Origin: Alphaproteobacteria bacterium
GTDB lineage: Bacteria; Pseudomonadota; Alphaproteobacteria; Rhizobiales; Amorphaceae
Reading direction: 5' to 3'
Length of the DNA: 33,658 bases
Assembly (NCBI GenBank): GCA_030431335.1
Contig: JAUIJH010000044.1
Location: 1 to 33,658, forward strand
In this document: positions 18,332 to 27,036 of the stretch, one piece after another
Layout: each line of letters starts with the position of its first letter
Numbering within the stretch: position 1 is the stretch's first letter
Position numbers and translations under genes: made by a program
Notes under the pieces: model-generated
What the model saw: only the letters and a program-made list of their open reading frames with translations
Database searches by the model: none
What the model was told of the DNA's origin: nothing

Positions 18332-18541
18332 CTAGCGGTCGCCGAGTTGCGGGGTGCGGATCTCCGGCGAGCCGAAGCGCTCGTGCTCGTAGACGACGGA
18401 CGGGGAGCGGGTGCGGCCGTCGGTGCTGGCCGTGCATCCGGCGAGGACGCAAGCGATGAGGCCCGCCGTGCCGATGCCGAGCGCCGGCCCTCCGAGACCG
18501 CCTCGCGGGCGCGGGGATGTGCGTCTGTCGATCTCGCTCAT
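18332..18541 (-). CDS. Very small lipoprotein, paralogue B
   Basis: Encodes 69 residues, unrecognised family. ATG at 18541 with GGAG eight bases before it; an upstream in-frame ATG (18616) is poorly placed and would bury the lipobox. The layout copies paralogue A: a basic N-terminus, hydrophobic LGIGTAGLIACVLAG, lipobox LAGC with Cys at residue 36, Thr at +2 (outer-membrane sorting expected), and a 34-residue mature part containing SPSVVYEHERFGSPEIRT. Similarity to paralogue A includes the signal helix (LGxGxAGLxxxxLAGC) and the C-terminal motif, so the pair probably arose by tandem duplication. It lies 135 bp downstream of dnaE on the same strand, and a 12-bp palindrome sits in its upstream region. 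Confidence 0.75.
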   Translation of the reverse strand: MSEIDRRTSPRPRGGLGGPALGIGTAGLIACVLAGCTASTDGRTRSPSVVYEHERFGSPEIRTPQLGDR

Positions 18542-18584
18542 GAAGATCACTCCACGTCCGGCCGGAGCGGCACCCAATTGAGCA

Positions 18585-18596
18585 CGCTTGCAAGCG
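18585..18596. promoter_or_regulatory. 12-bp perfect palindrome upstream of small lipoprotein B
   Basis: CGCTTGCAAGCG is a perfect dyad in the 135-bp gap between the dnaE stop and lipoprotein B, 43 bp upstream of the lipoprotein start. It is flanked by a wider arm pair, CACGC (18583-18587) and GCGTG (18597-18601). The local sequence is AT-richer (TGTAAATTCATA at 18600-18611), as expected for a promoter. A dimeric repressor operator is plausible, but no regulator is named by the sequence. Confidence 0.3.
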
Positions 18597-18676
18597 GCGT
18601 GTAAATTCATACGCAAGGCGAGGGGCGTGCGCCTTCAATCTTCCGCGATCTCGGCCGATTTCGGGCGCCCCGGCCG

Positions 18677-21600
18677 TCAGGCGGCAAAGCTGCGGCGGGC
18701 GGCCTGTTCCACGAACTGCACGTCCACCACGCCGGGCATCGCGCGGATGGCGCTGGCGACGGAGCGGGAAACCTCCCGCTTGCGCTCCAGGCGCACCTCC
18801 ACCTCGGTGCGGCCCTGGTCGATCAGGCACACGAAGCGGACCTCGCAGCTGCCGGGGCCGGCCACCAGCTTGTCGATGGCGGTGATCGGCCGGTCGACGT
18901 CGAGGAATACGGTGAGCTGGCGCTCGCTGGCGGACACCTTTTGCAGCGGCTCCACGTTCTGGATGCGCACCGACAGGCCCTCGTCGCGCTCCTGCGCGCT
19001 GACCGACAGGAGCACGCACGAGCCCGGCTCCAGCCGGTCGCGGCAGGCCTCCAGCGTGTCCTGGAACACAACGGCCTCGTACTGGCCGGACGTGTCGGAC
19101 AGTTGCACGATGGCGATGCGGTTGCCGGTGCGCGTGCGCCGCTCCTGGCGCGAGACGACCACCCCCGCGAGCCGGCTGCCCGTGCCGAGGCGGAACGCCT
19201 GCGGGTAGTCGCGCCACAGGGGCACACTCATCGCCTTGAGGCTGTCGGCGAAATCGTCCAGCGGGTGGGAGGACAGGTAGAAGCCGATGGCCGCGTGCTC
19301 GCGCTGCAGGCGCTCGGCGGGGGTCCACACCGCGTCGCTCGGCAGGCGGATGTCCTGCGCCTTGGCCGCGCCGAAGAAGTCGGTCTGGCCCATCGCGGCG
19401 CCGCTCGCGACGCGGTTGGCGACGCCGAGCACATGGTCGAGCCCTTCCGACAGCGGCGCGCGCCCCGGCACCCAGCAATCGAACGCCCCTGCCGACACCA
19501 GCGCGTCGAGCGCGCGCTTGGGGGCCACCTTGGGGTCGAGCCGGTTGGCGAAATCGGTGAGGCTCGTATAGGGCGCCTCGCTGCGCGTCTTCTCGATGTG
19601 GTCGACGAGGGGGCGGCCGACGCCCTTCACCGCCGCGAGGCCGTAGACGATGGCGCCGTCCACCACCGAGAACTCCGCCTTGGAGGTGAGCACCGAGGGC
19701 GGGTTCACCGGGATCTTCATCCGCTGCGCCTCGGCGCGGAAGTCGTTGAGCTTGTCGGTGTTGCCCATGTCGAGCGTCATCGAGGCGGCGAGGAACTCCT
19801 TGGGGTGGTTTGCCTTGAGGTAGGCCGTGTGATAGGCGACCAGCGCGTAGGCGGCCGCGTGCGACTTGTTGAAGCCGTAGTTGGCGAACTTGGCCACCAG
19901 GTCGAAGATGTGGTTGGCGTCGGCGGCCGAGGTGCCGCGCTCCTTGGCGCCGTCCACGAAGCGGTCGCGCTGGACGGCCATCTCGGCGGCGATCTTCTTG
20001 CCCATGGCGCGGCGCAACAGGTCCGCTTCGCCGAGAGAGTAGCCGGACAGGACCTGCGCGATCTGCATCACCTGCTCCTGGTAGATGATGATGCCGTAGG
20101 TCTCTTTCAGGATCGGCTCGAGCTTGGGGTGGAGGTAGTCCGGCTCCTCCTGGCCGTGCTTGCGGCGGTTGTAGCTCGGGATGTTGTCCATCGGGCCGGG
20201 ACGGTAGAGCGCCACGATGGCGATGATGTCCTCGAAGCGGTCCGGCTTCATGCCGATCAGCGCCTTGCGCATGCCCATGCTTTCAAGCTGGAACACGCCG
20301 ACCGTTTCGCCGCGGGCGAGGAGGGCGTAGGAGGCCGGGTCGTCCAGCGGCAGGGTGTCGAGGTCGATCTCCTTGTCGATGAGGGCCAGCGCCCGCTCGA
20401 TGGTGGTGAGCGTCTTGAGGCCCAGGAAGTCGAACTTGACCAGCCCGGCGCTCTCCACCCACTTCATGTTGTACTGGGTGACTGGCAGGTCGGAGCGCGG
20501 GTCGCGGTAGAGCGGCACGATCTCGTCGAGCGGGCGGTCGCCGATGACGATGCCGGCGGCGTGGGTGGAGGCGTGGCGGTAGAGCCCCTCCAGCTTGAGC
20601 GCGATCTGCAGGAGGCGCTCCACCTCCGGGTCCGCCTGGCGGGCCTGGTCGAGGCGCGGCTCGGTCTTGAGCGCTTCGCCGAGCGTCACCGGGTTGGCGG
20701 GGTTGGAGGGGACGAGCTTGGCGAGCACATCGACCTTGCCGTAGGGCATGTCGAGCACGCGCCCGACATCGCGCAGCACGGCGCGCGCCTGGAGCGTTCC
20801 GAAGGTGATGATCTGCGCCACGCGGTCCGCGCCGTAGCGGTTCTGCACGTAGCCGATCACCTCGTCGCGCCGCTCCTGGCAGAAGTCGATATCGAAGTCC
20901 GGCATCGAGACGCGTTCGGGGTTGAGGAAGCGCTCGAACAGGAGGTCGAACCGCAGGGGGTCGAGGTCGGTGATGGTGAGGGCGTAGGCGACCAGCGAGC
21001 CCGCGCCCGAGCCGCGGCCCGGTCCCACCGCGACGCCGTGTGCCTTGGCCCATTGGATGAAGTCGGCAACGATCAGGAAGTAGCCGGGGAACTTCATCGA
21101 GATGATGATGCTGAGCTCGTGCGTCAGGCGCGCCTCGTAGGCCTCGCGGTCGACGCCCGGCGCCGGGCCGCGCGTCCGGAAGCGGGCTTCGAGGCCCTCG
21201 CGCGCCATCTGGGTGAGCCGCTCGGCCTCCGCCTCGATCTGGTCGCCGGCGGCGGCGGCGTCGTCGGCGCTGATGAAGCGCGGCAGCATCGGGGCGCGCT
21301 TCTTGGGCCGGAAGGCGCAGCGGCGGGCGATCTCCACCGTGTTCTCCACCGCTTCCGGACAGTCGGCGAAGAGGTCCTCCATCGCCTGCTGCGGCTTGAA
21401 CCAGTGCTCGGGCGTGAGGCGGCGGCGATCGTCGTCGGCGAGGCGGCGGCCGCTGGCGATGGCGATCAGCGCGTCGTGCGCGTCGTAGTCGTCGCGGGCG
21501 GCGAAATAGGCTTCGTTGGTGGCGACCAGCGGCAGGGCGCGGTCGTAGGCGAAGTTGACGATGGCCGCTTCGAGCTCGGCATCGGCGGCGGTGCCGTGGC

Positions 21601-22117
21601 GCTGCAGCTCGCAATAGAGCCGGTCGCCGAACGCGGCCGACAGGCTGGTCAGGATCTCGGCCGCTTCGTCCTCGTGTCCCTCCTTGAGGGTGAGGCCGAG
21701 CGGGCCGTCGTGCCAGCCGGTCAGCGCGATGATGCCGTCCGGTTGCGCGGTCACATCGTCCAGCGAGACGCAAGGGGAGAGGCCCGCCGAAGCGAGATAG
21801 GCCTTGCTGATCAGCTTCTGCAGGTGGTCGAATCCGGCGGGGGTGGCCGCGATCAGCGGCAGGCGGGCGATGGGTGCCACGGTGCGCCCGCCCTGGATCC
21901 GCTCGGCCAGCTTGAGCGGCACTGTGCAGCCGATGATCGGCTGCACGCCGGCGGCGAAGGCGTATTCGGAGAATTCGAGCGCCCCGAACAGGCTCGCCGA
22001 GTCGGTCACGGCGACCGCCGGCTGCTTGTCCTCCGCCGCCAACGCCACGATCCGCTTCAGGTGCAGCGCACCTTCCAGCAGCGAATAGGCGGAATGAACG
22101 CGAAGGTGGATGAACAC
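18677..22117 (-). CDS. dnaE: DNA polymerase III subunit alpha
   Basis: Catalytic subunit of the replicative polymerase, 1146 residues, normal for DnaE1. The start is GTG at 22117 with AAGAGG upstream; the protein then begins FIHLRVHSAYSLLEGAL, the typical PHP-domain opening. The polymerase active-site aspartates are in PDFDIDF (D407 and D409), with the third in VKFDFLGLKT. GPGRGSGAGSLVAYAL and FQLESMGMRKAL are conserved palm/finger segments. TSLTDFANRLDP begins the HhH region. An OB-fold follows (about residues 990-1070: LAGVVVSRQERRTRTGNRIAIVQLSD), and the C-terminus is a short tau-binding-type region. The PHP domain retains HSAYS, but I did not verify all metal ligands. It sits downstream of lolD and the miniprotein, in the proS-lolC-lolD-dnaE order common in Hyphomicrobiales. 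Confidence 0.98.
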   Translation of the reverse strand: MFIHLRVHSAYSLLEGALHLKRIVALAAEDKQPAVAVTDSASLFGALEFSEYAFAAGVQPIIGCTVPLKLAERIQGGRTVAPIARLPLIAATPAGFDHLQKLISKAYLASAGLSPCVSLDDVTAQPDGIIALTGWHDGPLGLTLKEGHEDEAAEILTSLSAAFGDRLYCELQRHGTAADAELEAAIVNFAYDRALPLVATNEAYFAARDDYDAHDALIAIASGRRLADDDRRRLTPEHWFKPQQAMEDLFADCPEAVENTVEIARRCAFRPKKRAPMLPRFISADDAAAAGDQIEAEAERLTQMAREGLEARFRTRGPAPGVDREAYEARLTHELSIIISMKFPGYFLIVADFIQWAKAHGVAVGPGRGSGAGSLVAYALTITDLDPLRFDLLFERFLNPERVSMPDFDIDFCQERRDEVIGYVQNRYGADRVAQIITFGTLQARAVLRDVGRVLDMPYGKVDVLAKLVPSNPANPVTLGEALKTEPRLDQARQADPEVERLLQIALKLEGLYRHASTHAAGIVIGDRPLDEIVPLYRDPRSDLPVTQYNMKWVESAGLVKFDFLGLKTLTTIERALALIDKEIDLDTLPLDDPASYALLARGETVGVFQLESMGMRKALIGMKPDRFEDIIAIVALYRPGPMDNIPSYNRRKHGQEEPDYLHPKLEPILKETYGIIIYQEQVMQIAQVLSGYSLGEADLLRRAMGKKIAAEMAVQRDRFVDGAKERGTSAADANHIFDLVAKFANYGFNKSHAAAYALVAYHTAYLKANHPKEFLAASMTLDMGNTDKLNDFRAEAQRMKIPVNPPSVLTSKAEFSVVDGAIVYGLAAVKGVGRPLVDHIEKTRSEAPYTSLTDFANRLDPKVAPKRALDALVSAGAFDCWVPGRAPLSEGLDHVLGVANRVASGAAMGQTDFFGAAKAQDIRLPSDAVWTPAERLQREHAAIGFYLSSHPLDDFADSLKAMSVPLWRDYPQAFRLGTGSRLAGVVVSRQERRTRTGNRIAIVQLSDTSGQYEAVVFQDTLEACRDRLEPGSCVLLSVSAQERDEGLSVRIQNVEPLQKVSASERQLTVFLDVDRPITAIDKLVAGPGSCEVRFVCLIDQGRTEVEVRLERKREVSRSVASAIRAMPGVVDVQFVEQAARRSFAA

Positions 22118-22193
22118 GGGATGTGGCCTCTTGCGTTCCGATGTCGGGCGACGGTCCCTTCCAAGATTAGGACGGATCGCCGGCCCGTGCGCT

Positions 22194-22292
22194 TCAGGCG
22201 CCCGCCTGCATCAGCCCCATCCACAGATAGCAGGCCGACACGAACGACGCGCAGGAAATAAGGGCTCCGAGATCCAGCAAAAAACGACGCAT
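22194..22292 (-). CDS. Predicted 32-residue membrane miniprotein in the dnaE leader
   Basis: A short open frame of 32 codons plus stop. ATG at 22292, with AAGGAA ending about 10 bases before it. The product starts MRRFLLDLGALIS and continues CASFVSACYLWMGLMQAGA: two arginines, then an almost fully hydrophobic span, so a single membrane helix with the N-terminus inside is likely. It lies between lolD and dnaE on their strand, 76 nt before the dnaE start. A candidate promoter (22325-22353) is placed to give a 26-nt leader. Family unknown. It could instead be a leader peptide affecting dnaE, or a chance frame; the arrangement of promoter, ribosome site and hydrophobic product is what supports it. 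Confidence 0.45.
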   Translation of the reverse strand: MRRFLLDLGALISCASFVSACYLWMGLMQAGA

Positions 22293-22324
22293 GACTGTTC
22301 TGTTCCTTCCATCTGATGAAATGG

Positions 22325-22353
22325 AACATACCGGAATATTACGAGAACATCAA
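22325..22353 (-). promoter_or_regulatory. Candidate sigma70-type promoter for the miniprotein and dnaE
   Basis: On the - strand, TTGATG (22353-22348) and TATGTT (22330-22325) are separated by exactly 17 bp (4/6 matches to each consensus hexamer), in an AT-rich island directly after the lolD stop (22359). Transcription would begin near 22318. The dyad TTCCAT (22307-22312) / ATGGAA (22321-22326) overlaps the start region. dnaE would then be transcribed independently of lolD. Confidence 0.4.
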
Positions 22354-22358
22354 TTAGG

Positions 22359-23048
<690 letters not shown>

Positions 23049-23049
23049 C

Positions 23050-24300
23050 TCAATCGGCCTTCAGCGCGACGACGGGGTCCGTGCGGGCCGCCTTCCAGGC
23101 GGGATAGAGGGTGGCCAGCAGCGACAGGGCGAGCGCCATGCCCACCACGATCGCGGTCTCCATGGAATCCATGTCCGCCGGAAGCTGCGACAGGAAGTAG
23201 AGCTCCGGCGAGAACAGCTCCATGTTGAGAAGCCGCGAGATCCCTTGCCGGATCGCCTCGATGTTGAGCGCGACCACCGTGCCGAGGATGAAGCCGATCA
23301 CCGTGCCCGCGACGCCGATGGACAAGCCCACGATCAGGAAGATGCGCAGCACCGAGCCGCGCGTCGCCCCGATGGTGCGCAGGATCGCGATGTCGCGCGT
23401 CTTCTCCTTCACCAGCATCGTCATCCCGGAGATGACGTTGAGCGCGGCGACGAGGATGATCAGCGTCAGGATGATGAACATGACGTTGCGCTCCACCACC
23501 AGCGCGGAGAAGAAGGTGGCGTTCCGCTGCCGCCAGTCGACGATGTAGATGGGCCGCTCGGCCGCCTCCTGCACGAGGGGGCGCAGGGTGTCGATCGCAT
23601 CGGGATTCTCGGCATAGACCTCGATGGCGCTGACGATGCCTTCCTGGTCGAAATAAAGCTGTGCCTCGTCGAGGGGCATGTAGAGGAATGCGGCATCGTA
23701 CTCGCTCATGCCGATCTCGAAGATGCCCTGGACGAGGAAATCGTCGATGCGCGGCGTCACGCCGAAGGGCGTGACGGCGCCGTTGGGGTTGATGAGCTGG
23801 ACGGTGTCGCCCACCGTGATGCCGAGCGCACGGGCGAGGCGCGAGCCGACGATGACGCTCTTGGTGGTGCCGAAGCCGCCGGTGTCACCCAGGATGATGT
23901 TGTCGGACACGAAGCGCAGCCGCGCCAGGTCCTCCGGCGCGATGCCGCGCACCAGCGTGCCGGACGAGCCGGCATTGCCGGAGATCAGCGCCTGGCCCTC
24001 GATGAAGGGGATCGCGTTCTTGATGCCCGGCACCTCGATCACCCGGTCGGTGACGTCGCGATAGTCCGACAGCGGGCCGTCGAGCGGCTGGATCAGCATG
24101 TGGCCGGAGACGCCGAGGATCTTGTTGAACAACTCGGCGCGGAAGCCGTTCATCACCGCCATCACGATGATGAGCGTGGCGACGCCGAGCGCGATGCCGA
24201 CCAGCGACAGCGTGGAAATGACCGAGATGAAGGCCTCGCGGCGGCGCGAGCGCAAATAGCGAAACGCGATCAGCCACTCGAGCGCGCCGAAGGGCTTCAT
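23050..24300 (-). CDS. lolC: Lipoprotein-releasing ABC transporter, permease (LolC/LolE family)
   Basis: Membrane subunit of the lipoprotein release complex, 416 residues. The ATG at 24300 overlaps the proS stop (ATGA). It begins [21 protein letters not shown], the LolC/E signature opening, then TM1 (about residues 25-48). A large periplasmic MacB-PCD domain follows (about 50-265), and three more helices form the FtsX domain (about 272-400): [20 protein letters not shown], then [20 protein letters not shown], then [20 protein letters not shown]. The [15 protein letters not shown] tail is typical. A single permease gene implies a LolF-like homodimer, as in many alphaproteobacteria; a separate lolE elsewhere cannot be excluded. 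Confidence 0.95.
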   Translation of the reverse strand: MKPFGALEWLIAFRYLRSRRREAFISVISTLSLVGIALGVATLIIVMAVMNGFRAELFNKILGVSGHMLIQPLDGPLSDYRDVTDRVIEVPGIKNAIPFIEGQALISGNAGSSGTLVRGIAPEDLARLRFVSDNIILGDTGGFGTTKSVIVGSRLARALGITVGDTVQLINPNGAVTPFGVTPRIDDFLVQGIFEIGMSEYDAAFLYMPLDEAQLYFDQEGIVSAIEVYAENPDAIDTLRPLVQEAAERPIYIVDWRQRNATFFSALVVERNVMFIILTLIILVAALNVISGMTMLVKEKTRDIAILRTIGATRGSVLRIFLIVGLSIGVAGTVIGFILGTVVALNIEAIRQGISRLLNMELFSPELYFLSQLPADMDSMETAIVVGMALALSLLATLYPAWKAARTDPVVALKAD

Positions 24301-25619
24301 GCGCCAGCCATGATACGCTGGATGGCGTCGGCCTCGGACAGCGTCGCCCGCTCGCCGGTGGCGCGCCGCTTCACCTCCACGGTGCCGTCCGCCGCGCCGC
24401 GCGGGCCGACGATCACCTGCCAGGGCAGGCCGATGAGGTCCATCGAGGCGAACTTGGCGCCGGCGCGCTGGTCGGTGTCGTCGACGAGGACGCTCTTGCC
24501 GGCGGCCTCGAGGGCGGCTTCCAGCTTGCCGACCAGGGCGTCGGTGTTGGCGTCGCCCGGTTTCAGGTTGAGGAGGCCGATGTCGAACGGGGCGACGGCA
24601 TCGGGCCACACGATGCCGTTCTCGTCGTGGCAGGCCTCGATCACCGCCGCGACGAGCCGCGACACGCCGACGCCGTAGGAGCCCATGTGGACGGGCTTTT
24701 CCTCCCCGTCCGGCCCCGCCACCACCGCGCCCATCGGCTTGGAATATTTCTCGCCGAAATAGAAGATGTGGCCGACCTCGATGCCGCGCGCCTGCATGCG
24801 CCTGTCCTCGGGGATGGCCGCGTAGGCGTCCGCGTCGTGCATCTCGTCGGTGGCGGCGTAAAGGCTCGTCCAATCGTCCACGATGGGGGAGAGGTCGCCC
24901 ATGAAGTCGGTGTCCGCGCCGGGGATCGGCTTGTCGAGGATGTCCTTGTCGCAGAACACCTCGCTCTCGCCGGTGGAGGCGAGGATGATGAATTCGTGGC
25001 TGAGGTCGCCGCCGATGGGGCCGGTGTCCGCCCGCATCGGGATCGCGGTGAGGCCCATGCGGTGGAAGGTGCGCAGGTAGGCGACGAACATGCGGTTGTA
25101 GGCGGCGCGCGCGCCATCCGCGTCGATGTCGAACGAGTAGGCGTCCTTCATCAGGAACTCACGGCCGCGCATGACGCCGAAGCGGGGGCGCACCTCGTCG
25201 CGGAACTTCCACTGGATATGGTAGAGGTTGAGCGGCAGCGCGCGGTAGCTCTTCACGTGGGTGCGGAAGATGTCGGTGATCATCTCCTCGTTGGTCGGGC
25301 CGAACAGCATCTGGCGCTCGTGCCGGTCGGTGATGCGCAGCATCTCCTGGCCGTAGTCGTTGTAGCGGCCCGATTCGATCCACAGGTCTGCCGACTGGAT
25401 GGTCGGCATCAGGACTTCCTGGGCGCCGGCGCGGTCCTGCTCCTCGCGCACGATCTGCTCGATCTTCTTCAGCACGGCGAAGCCCATCGGCAGCCAGGAG
25501 TAGATGCCGGCCGATTGCTGGCGGATCATGCCTGCGCGCAGCATCAGCCGGTGCGAAACGATTTCCGCTTCCTTGGGGTTTTCCTTGAGGATGGGGAGAA
25601 AATAGCGGGTCAGGCGCAT
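24297..25619 (-). CDS. proS: Prolyl-tRNA synthetase, short alphaproteobacterial form
   Basis: Charges tRNA-Pro in the cytoplasm; class II synthetase. 440 residues. The N-terminus is [20 protein letters not shown]. Motif 2 is [26 protein letters not shown] and motif 3 [30 protein letters not shown] lies between motifs 1 and 2. The C-terminal anticodon-binding domain follows (about 345-440). Compared with E. coli ProRS (572 residues), the roughly 180-residue editing insertion (INS) is absent between motifs 2 and 3, the known alphaproteobacterial arrangement. Misacylated Ala-tRNA-Pro must then be cleared by a free-standing factor such as ProXp-ala or YbaK, neither of which is in the window. The ATG at 25619 heads the proS-lolC-lolD run. 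Confidence 0.97.
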   Translation of the reverse strand: MRLTRYFLPILKENPKEAEIVSHRLMLRAGMIRQQSAGIYSWLPMGFAVLKKIEQIVREEQDRAGAQEVLMPTIQSADLWIESGRYNDYGQEMLRITDRHERQMLFGPTNEEMITDIFRTHVKSYRALPLNLYHIQWKFRDEVRPRFGVMRGREFLMKDAYSFDIDADGARAAYNRMFVAYLRTFHRMGLTAIPMRADTGPIGGDLSHEFIILASTGESEVFCDKDILDKPIPGADTDFMGDLSPIVDDWTSLYAATDEMHDADAYAAIPEDRRMQARGIEVGHIFYFGEKYSKPMGAVVAGPDGEEKPVHMGSYGVGVSRLVAAVIEACHDENGIVWPDAVAPFDIGLLNLKPGDANTDALVGKLEAALEAAGKSVLVDDTDQRAGAKFASMDLIGLPWQVIVGPRGAADGTVEVKRRATGERATLSEADAIQRIMAGA

Positions 25620-25832
25620 TGGGGGCTCGCTCGATGTGACCGGCGCTTATTCACCCGCCCGCCGGGCCGGGTCAATCGCGGCATAAGGTAAGGCGGCTGA
25701 AATGGCGGTGAACGGGGCGGCGGGCGGACGGGCGCGCGCCGCCGGCTCCCATCGGGCCACGCCCTTGCCGCGGTGGCCGCGATCGCGGAAGGTTTGGGCG
25801 GGGCGACGGTCCGCGAGATCGGGGAGGCGCAA

Positions 25833-26240
25833 ATGAAGACGGTTGCGGTTTCGATCCTGACGGCGGCGCTGGCGACGGTGCCGGCCAGCGCGCAGGAGGA
25901 GTTTCCGCGCATCGTGGGCACCTGGACCGGCGAGGGGCTCGGTGTCGCACGCACCGGCGAGGGGCCGGTCGAATACGCCGACGACGCCGTCACCCAGGTC
26001 GTCACCGAGCAGAAAGGCCGGCGCTTCGCGGGCGAGATCCGCTCCACCTCCGGTGGCGAGGCGTTCAGCAAGCCCTTCGTCGGCGTGTTCGTGGATGCGA
26101 CGAATTTCCTCTGGTCGGAGCCGAGCGGCATCGTTCAGGGGCGGCTGGTCGATGGCAACACGATCCTCTCCTGTTATGCCCACACGGGCGAAACACCCCT
26201 GATCGCGGCCTGCAACACGCTGACGCGCACGCCTCGGTAG
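25833..26240 (+). CDS. Small secreted protein of unknown function
   Basis: 135 residues; family not recognised. The ATG at 25833 has GGGGAGG at 25821-25827. A signal peptide is clear (KTVAVSILTAALATVPASA, cleavage after residue 20). The mature protein of about 115 residues is rich in alternating hydrophobic/polar and glycine residues (GTWTGEGLGVA, FAGEIRSTSGGEAF, VGVFVDATNFLW), suggesting beta strands, perhaps a small lipocalin- or avidin-like barrel. Two cysteines (C114, C127) near the C-terminus could form a disulfide in the periplasm. It is divergent from proS (213 bp, no other gene seen) and convergent with frcA. The frame remains open upstream to 25773, but that part lacks a ribosome site. 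Confidence 0.8.
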   Translation: MKTVAVSILTAALATVPASAQEEFPRIVGTWTGEGLGVARTGEGPVEYADDAVTQVVTEQKGRRFAGEIRSTSGGEAFSKPFVGVFVDATNFLWSEPSGIVQGRLVDGNTILSCYAHTGETPLIAACNTLTRTPR

Positions 26241-26243
26241 CGC

Positions 26244-26257
26244 GCCGGAAGGCCGGC
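26244..26257. terminator. Short hairpin between convergent genes
   Basis: GCCGG-AAGG-CCGGC forms a 5-bp stem with a tetraloop between the secreted-protein stop (26240) and the frcA stop (26257-26259), touching the latter. It may serve both strands as a weak terminator. No T-run on either side. Confidence 0.25.
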
Positions 26258-27036
26258 TAAGCCGCCTCCACCATGTCGTCGGGCAGCTTGGCGCCGGTCA
26301 TGAAGGCGACCGCGTCGGACATCGAATATTGATCGGGCTTGATCACCGTGAGGCGCTTGCCGAGGCGGTGGATGTGGATGCGGTCGGCCACCTCGAACAC
26401 GTGCGGCATGTTGTGCGAGATGAGGACGATGGGCAGGCCGCGCGCCTTCACGTCGCGGATCAGCTCCAGCACGCGCCGCGATTCCTTGACGCCCAGCGCC
26501 GCCGTCGGCTCGTCCATGATGACGACGCGCGAGCCGAACGCCGCCGCCCGCGCCACCGCCACCCCCTGGCGCTGGCCGCCCGACAGCGTTTCCACCGCCT
26601 GGGAGATGTTCTGGATCGTCAGCAGGCCGAGCTCGTTCAACAATTCACGCGAGCGGCGCTCCATCTCCTTGCGGTCGAGCGCGCGCATGAACTTGCCCAT
26701 GAACCCCTTTTTGCGGATCTCGCGGCCGAGGAACATGTTGTCGGCGATCGACAGGGCCGGCGAGAGCGCGAGGTTCTGGTAGACCGTCTCGATGCCCGCC
26801 TCGCGCGCCTCCAGGGGGGAGGTGAAGCGCACCGGCCGCCCGTCGAGGGTGATCTCGCCGCCATCGGGCCGGATCGCCCCCGACAGCGCCTTGATCAGCG
26901 TCGACTTGCCCGCCCCGTTGTCGCCGATCACGGCGAGGATCTCGCCGGGATAGAGGTCGAAATTGCAGTGGTCGAGCGCGACGACGCGCCCGTACCGCTT
27001 GACCAGGTTGCGTGCCTTCAAGATCGGCTCGGTCAT
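26257..27036 (-). CDS. frcA: Fructose-type sugar ABC transporter, ATP-binding protein
   Basis: Single-domain ATPase (259 residues) of a CUT2-class sugar importer. Most CUT2 ATPases, such as RbsA, are double-length; the single-domain form is characteristic of FrcA. Walker A GDNGAGKST is at 38-46, the Q-loop region is ETVYQNLALSPALS, the signature LSGGQRQGV and Walker B VVIMDEPTAALGV, with the switch His in LISHNMPHV. The ATG at 27036 overlaps the frcC stop (ATGA). It is the last gene of frcBCA. The frame is open further upstream through frcC, which is a shadow. The fructose assignment comes from resemblance of all three proteins to rhizobial FrcBCA, recalled rather than searched. Confidence 0.92.
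   Translation of the reverse strand: MTEPILKARNLVKRYGRVVALDHCNFDLYPGEILAVIGDNGAGKSTLIKALSGAIRPDGGEITLDGRPVRFTSPLEAREAGIETVYQNLALSPALSIADNMFLGREIRKKGFMGKFMRALDRKEMERRSRELLNELGLLTIQNISQAVETLSGGQRQGVAVARAAAFGSRVVIMDEPTAALGVKESRRVLELIRDVKARGLPIVLISHNMPHVFEVADRIHIHRLGKRLTVIKPDQYSMSDAVAFMTGAKLPDDMVEAA

Noticed and set aside
18941..22261. 1106-codon + strand frame opposite dnaE
   Set aside because: Antisense shadow of dnaE; composition dominated by Val, Glu, Arg and Gly, with no domain.
22293..22358. LexA (SOS) box upstream of dnaE
   Set aside because: GTTC half-sites are present but spaced 1 or 17 bases apart, not the alphaproteobacterial GTTC-N7-GTTC.
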